The notes below the pieces were generated by a model that was not told where the DNA came from, searched no databases, and saw only the letters and a program-made list of their open reading frames with translations. A stretch of DNA of 64,000 bases from Pipra filicauda (Eukaryota > Chordata > Aves > Passeriformes > Pipridae), in the NCBI RefSeq assembly GCF_003945595.2, contig NW_024105087.1, positions 1,536,001-1,600,000 of the forward strand. Reading direction: 5' to 3'. Made by a program: the position numbers and the translations under genes. Positions 61,601 through 64,000 of the stretch are shown piece after piece (within the stretch, counting starts at the first letter, position 1; each line of letters begins with the position of its first letter).

Positions 61601-64000
61601 CTAAGAGTACTGTGGTTGAAAGAGCAGAAAGCTGTTTAGACAAAAATAATGGTCTCTTAGTATAAGTACAATTAAATCTGGTCTCTGTGGGGAATAGAGA
61701 CCAGATGTTATATGCTGCCTCTTAATTTTTTACTTCTGCAAATTAAACAGGATACGGGGACAGATCGTGCCTGTGCTCCGTAATCCTCTGCTTTTTTAGA
61801 TGATACTTCAGTGGATTATCCAGATTTACCTGTTTTAGGGCATTTCTATGTATTCTATCTACCTTTTTCTTTTTTATTTTCTTAAGCAAATGATTGAATA
61901 CCAAAATTTTATTTATCTCTCTGTTTCTCAGTTCTCTGGGTTTTTTTCCTGATATTTGATAGAACAATCTAAAATTTATCCATAAAGCTGGTACTGAGTT
62001 TTCCTTAAACTGGGATATCATGCATATTTTTATACAAGCTTGTTTTAGCTCATTATGCTTTTCTGAAAGCTCTGATTCTTCTATAAAAGATTATTTTGTA
62101 GAAGAGCCCCAGTGAGGTGATTGACCGTTTTCTTTGTCAGTTATTTCCCATCAAATTTGCCTATGGTGCAGGTTAAAATCTCTCCCCCTTTAATGCCAAC
62201 TCAGCCATAGTTAATTATGCAATTTAGTCTGATGATAATTTATTCCATCTAATGATGCATGAGATATAAAAAGCCCAAAGGAGGAGTTTGGGGAACTGGA
62301 AATTAGGAGGGGGAAAAAATCCCAAACCAAACATTCCCACCTTTTTTCCTTGCAAACTCAGCATATCTTATGCTGAAATTACTGAGACACCATGGAGCCC
62401 TGCTTTTTTTTTTACAGTCTCTTGGTGCTGGAATCACACTTTAAATCATTCTCCAAAAGCATGACTTAGTTAACACTTCATTATGCAAGAAGATTTCCAC
62501 TATGCTGTAGTTGGCAGAAAAATCTGACTTTCCTCATGCATTTTATCCAGCACCCACTTCAAATTAAGAAAATGAGACTTTAAGATTTTTTGTCTAAAAG
62601 GCATGTGCCTGAATGCCTATTTACCCAATCATCAGTTGTATGAGGCCAATATGTTAAAAATATGAGAGATCAGGTAAATTATTTCTGTCATTTTTTTTTC
62701 TCCTTTCAAGGTGTAAGTATTTCACTGTACAGCATTATTTGAAGAGTAACATGTTTCATCTCAAGGATCATGAATGGCTTGCAGTATAATTTTACAATGT
62801 GGCTCGTTAAATTAATTTAGTAAGTGGAGAGCACGGTTATTTGCTCACATAAGTGTTTTCAAATTGTACACTTTAGACTGCCAGGTGTCTGAAGTGTCAC
62901 AGGAACTGGCACGTCTGTAGTCCCAGGGCCAAATCATCTCTTTTACAGCTTGTATTAAGATGATGGGAGCCTCCAAAATATTTGAGGGTAGCAAGTGGTG
63001 TAGGAAATCTGGCAGTCATAATCTTAGTGGAAAATTCTTTTTCAAAAAGCAGAAAATAGACTTAGCACTAGAATAATACTATATCCAGTCCCCGACAACA
63101 TTCACACTCTCGTAACACTGGAATTCAAGCTTTTAAAAATGTGTGGATACTTATGGTTATTTTTTACAGCTGAATTCCAAACCCTTTATTCAATTTTTGC
63201 TCCTTTCTTTAAGCAAGACTGCAATTTGCAGTATTTATTAAATTCAAACAGTGAGGTTATGTGCTAACATCTGATCCCATCTATTTTAATTTTGTATCCT
63301 TTTGAGATACAAATGTAAGTTGAAAAAGAGAGATCCTTCTTAAACATATAAACACCCTTGCCATGCTACTGCAAGGGTGCTTAAAATAAAAGAGGAGGAA
63401 ATAACAACCCAGAACATTGTCATCAGAACCAGTACAGCTGCACTACCAGAGCATGTAAACCTTTATTTCTGCACCTAAGCCTTCTTTTTTGGATCTCTTT
63501 CAGCTAAATACAATGGTCTAACTGAAGAGACCTCAGTGCATTTCAGTAGGCATAGGCTTAGGCAGAAGGACTTCTCAACCCTGGGCTCAGATCTGTAATA
63601 ATTTCCTGACAAAGAAATCACAGAAATATTTTATAGGAAGTACCATCAAGAAGTCATCTAGTTCACTTCCTTACTGTAAGTATGTTTAGATCAATTTATA
63701 TAAAATGTTGAATAAAAAGTGCAGTGAATGTTGTAGAAAATCTATGCTATTCTCATATAATTTATTTTTCATCATGCTAACAACACACAGCATTGTTGTA
63801 TCTCTGATGTGACTGGGTATCAGAAAATATTTGTAAATCTCATTTTTTATAACAGCCAATATTCAAAATGAGACCATTTTTAACAATAACTTGAAATACC
63901 TCTAATTTAAAAATATTACATTATACTTTTACAAGCTGCCTATACACATAGGAAAGAACAACTCAAAGATAGCCTCCAGTCTGTATTTAATTTGAAAAAA
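58691..64000. other. AT-rich gene-free flank with candidate conserved non-coding segments
   Basis: About 5.3 kb of AT-rich DNA without a recognisable exon or transposon. It contains a T-then-A homopolymer junction near 59983-60008 and a GC-richer patch at 61390-61600. Segments near 61.06-61.33 and 62.1-62.9 kb have evenly mixed, repeat-free sequence rich in homeodomain-like TAATTA cores. Confidence 0.45.

Overview
This is a vertebrate nuclear window, almost certainly from a bird. Two spliced genes with compact introns sit among CR1 LINE fragments in the avian style (3'-end sequence of the agaatcacagaatca type) and LTR pieces of a well-known avian ERVL-like retroviral family. The LTR type suggests a non-galliform bird, but the species cannot be named from sequence alone.

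Layout. (1) 88-17380, plus strand: the last 16 coding exons of WDFY3 (ALFY), encoding 828 C-terminal residues: BEACH domain, WD repeats, an acidic/serine linker with a GABARAP-type LIR, and the FYVE zinc finger. A 3.6 kb 3' UTR follows, ending near a poly(A) signal at 20987. (2) 21.0-24.9 kb: intergenic, with no supported gene. (3) 31488-42473, minus strand: the complete 372-codon coding sequence of PPM1K (mitochondrial PP2C phosphatase of the branched-chain ketoacid dehydrogenase complex) in six coding exons. A probable untranslated first exon has its donor at 45563 inside a CpG island (45.28-45.89 kb). A long 3' UTR may run down to about 24.97 kb, and a decayed ERV gag-like segment (27.7-28.5 kb) lies in that interval. 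(4) 45.9-64 kb: upstream of PPM1K, no gene recognised. It holds two CR1 fragments, a solo ERVL-type LTR (55.12-55.70 kb), an antisense piece of a related LTR (49.66-49.84 kb), a second small GC-rich island (57.78-58.0 kb), a 20-bp palindrome containing a perfect CArG box, and AT-rich sequence at 61-63 kb that resembles conserved non-coding DNA.

The two genes converge tail to tail. They are not known to share a pathway: WDFY3 is a selective-autophagy scaffold for protein aggregates and PPM1K controls branched-chain amino acid catabolism in mitochondria. All exon junctions were placed by reading GT/AG signals and checking codon phase. Every junction listed keeps the frame, and the assembled PPM1K length equals that of the human protein. 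I found no evidence of a new gene system; the most interesting items are regulatory or structural and are listed as findings.
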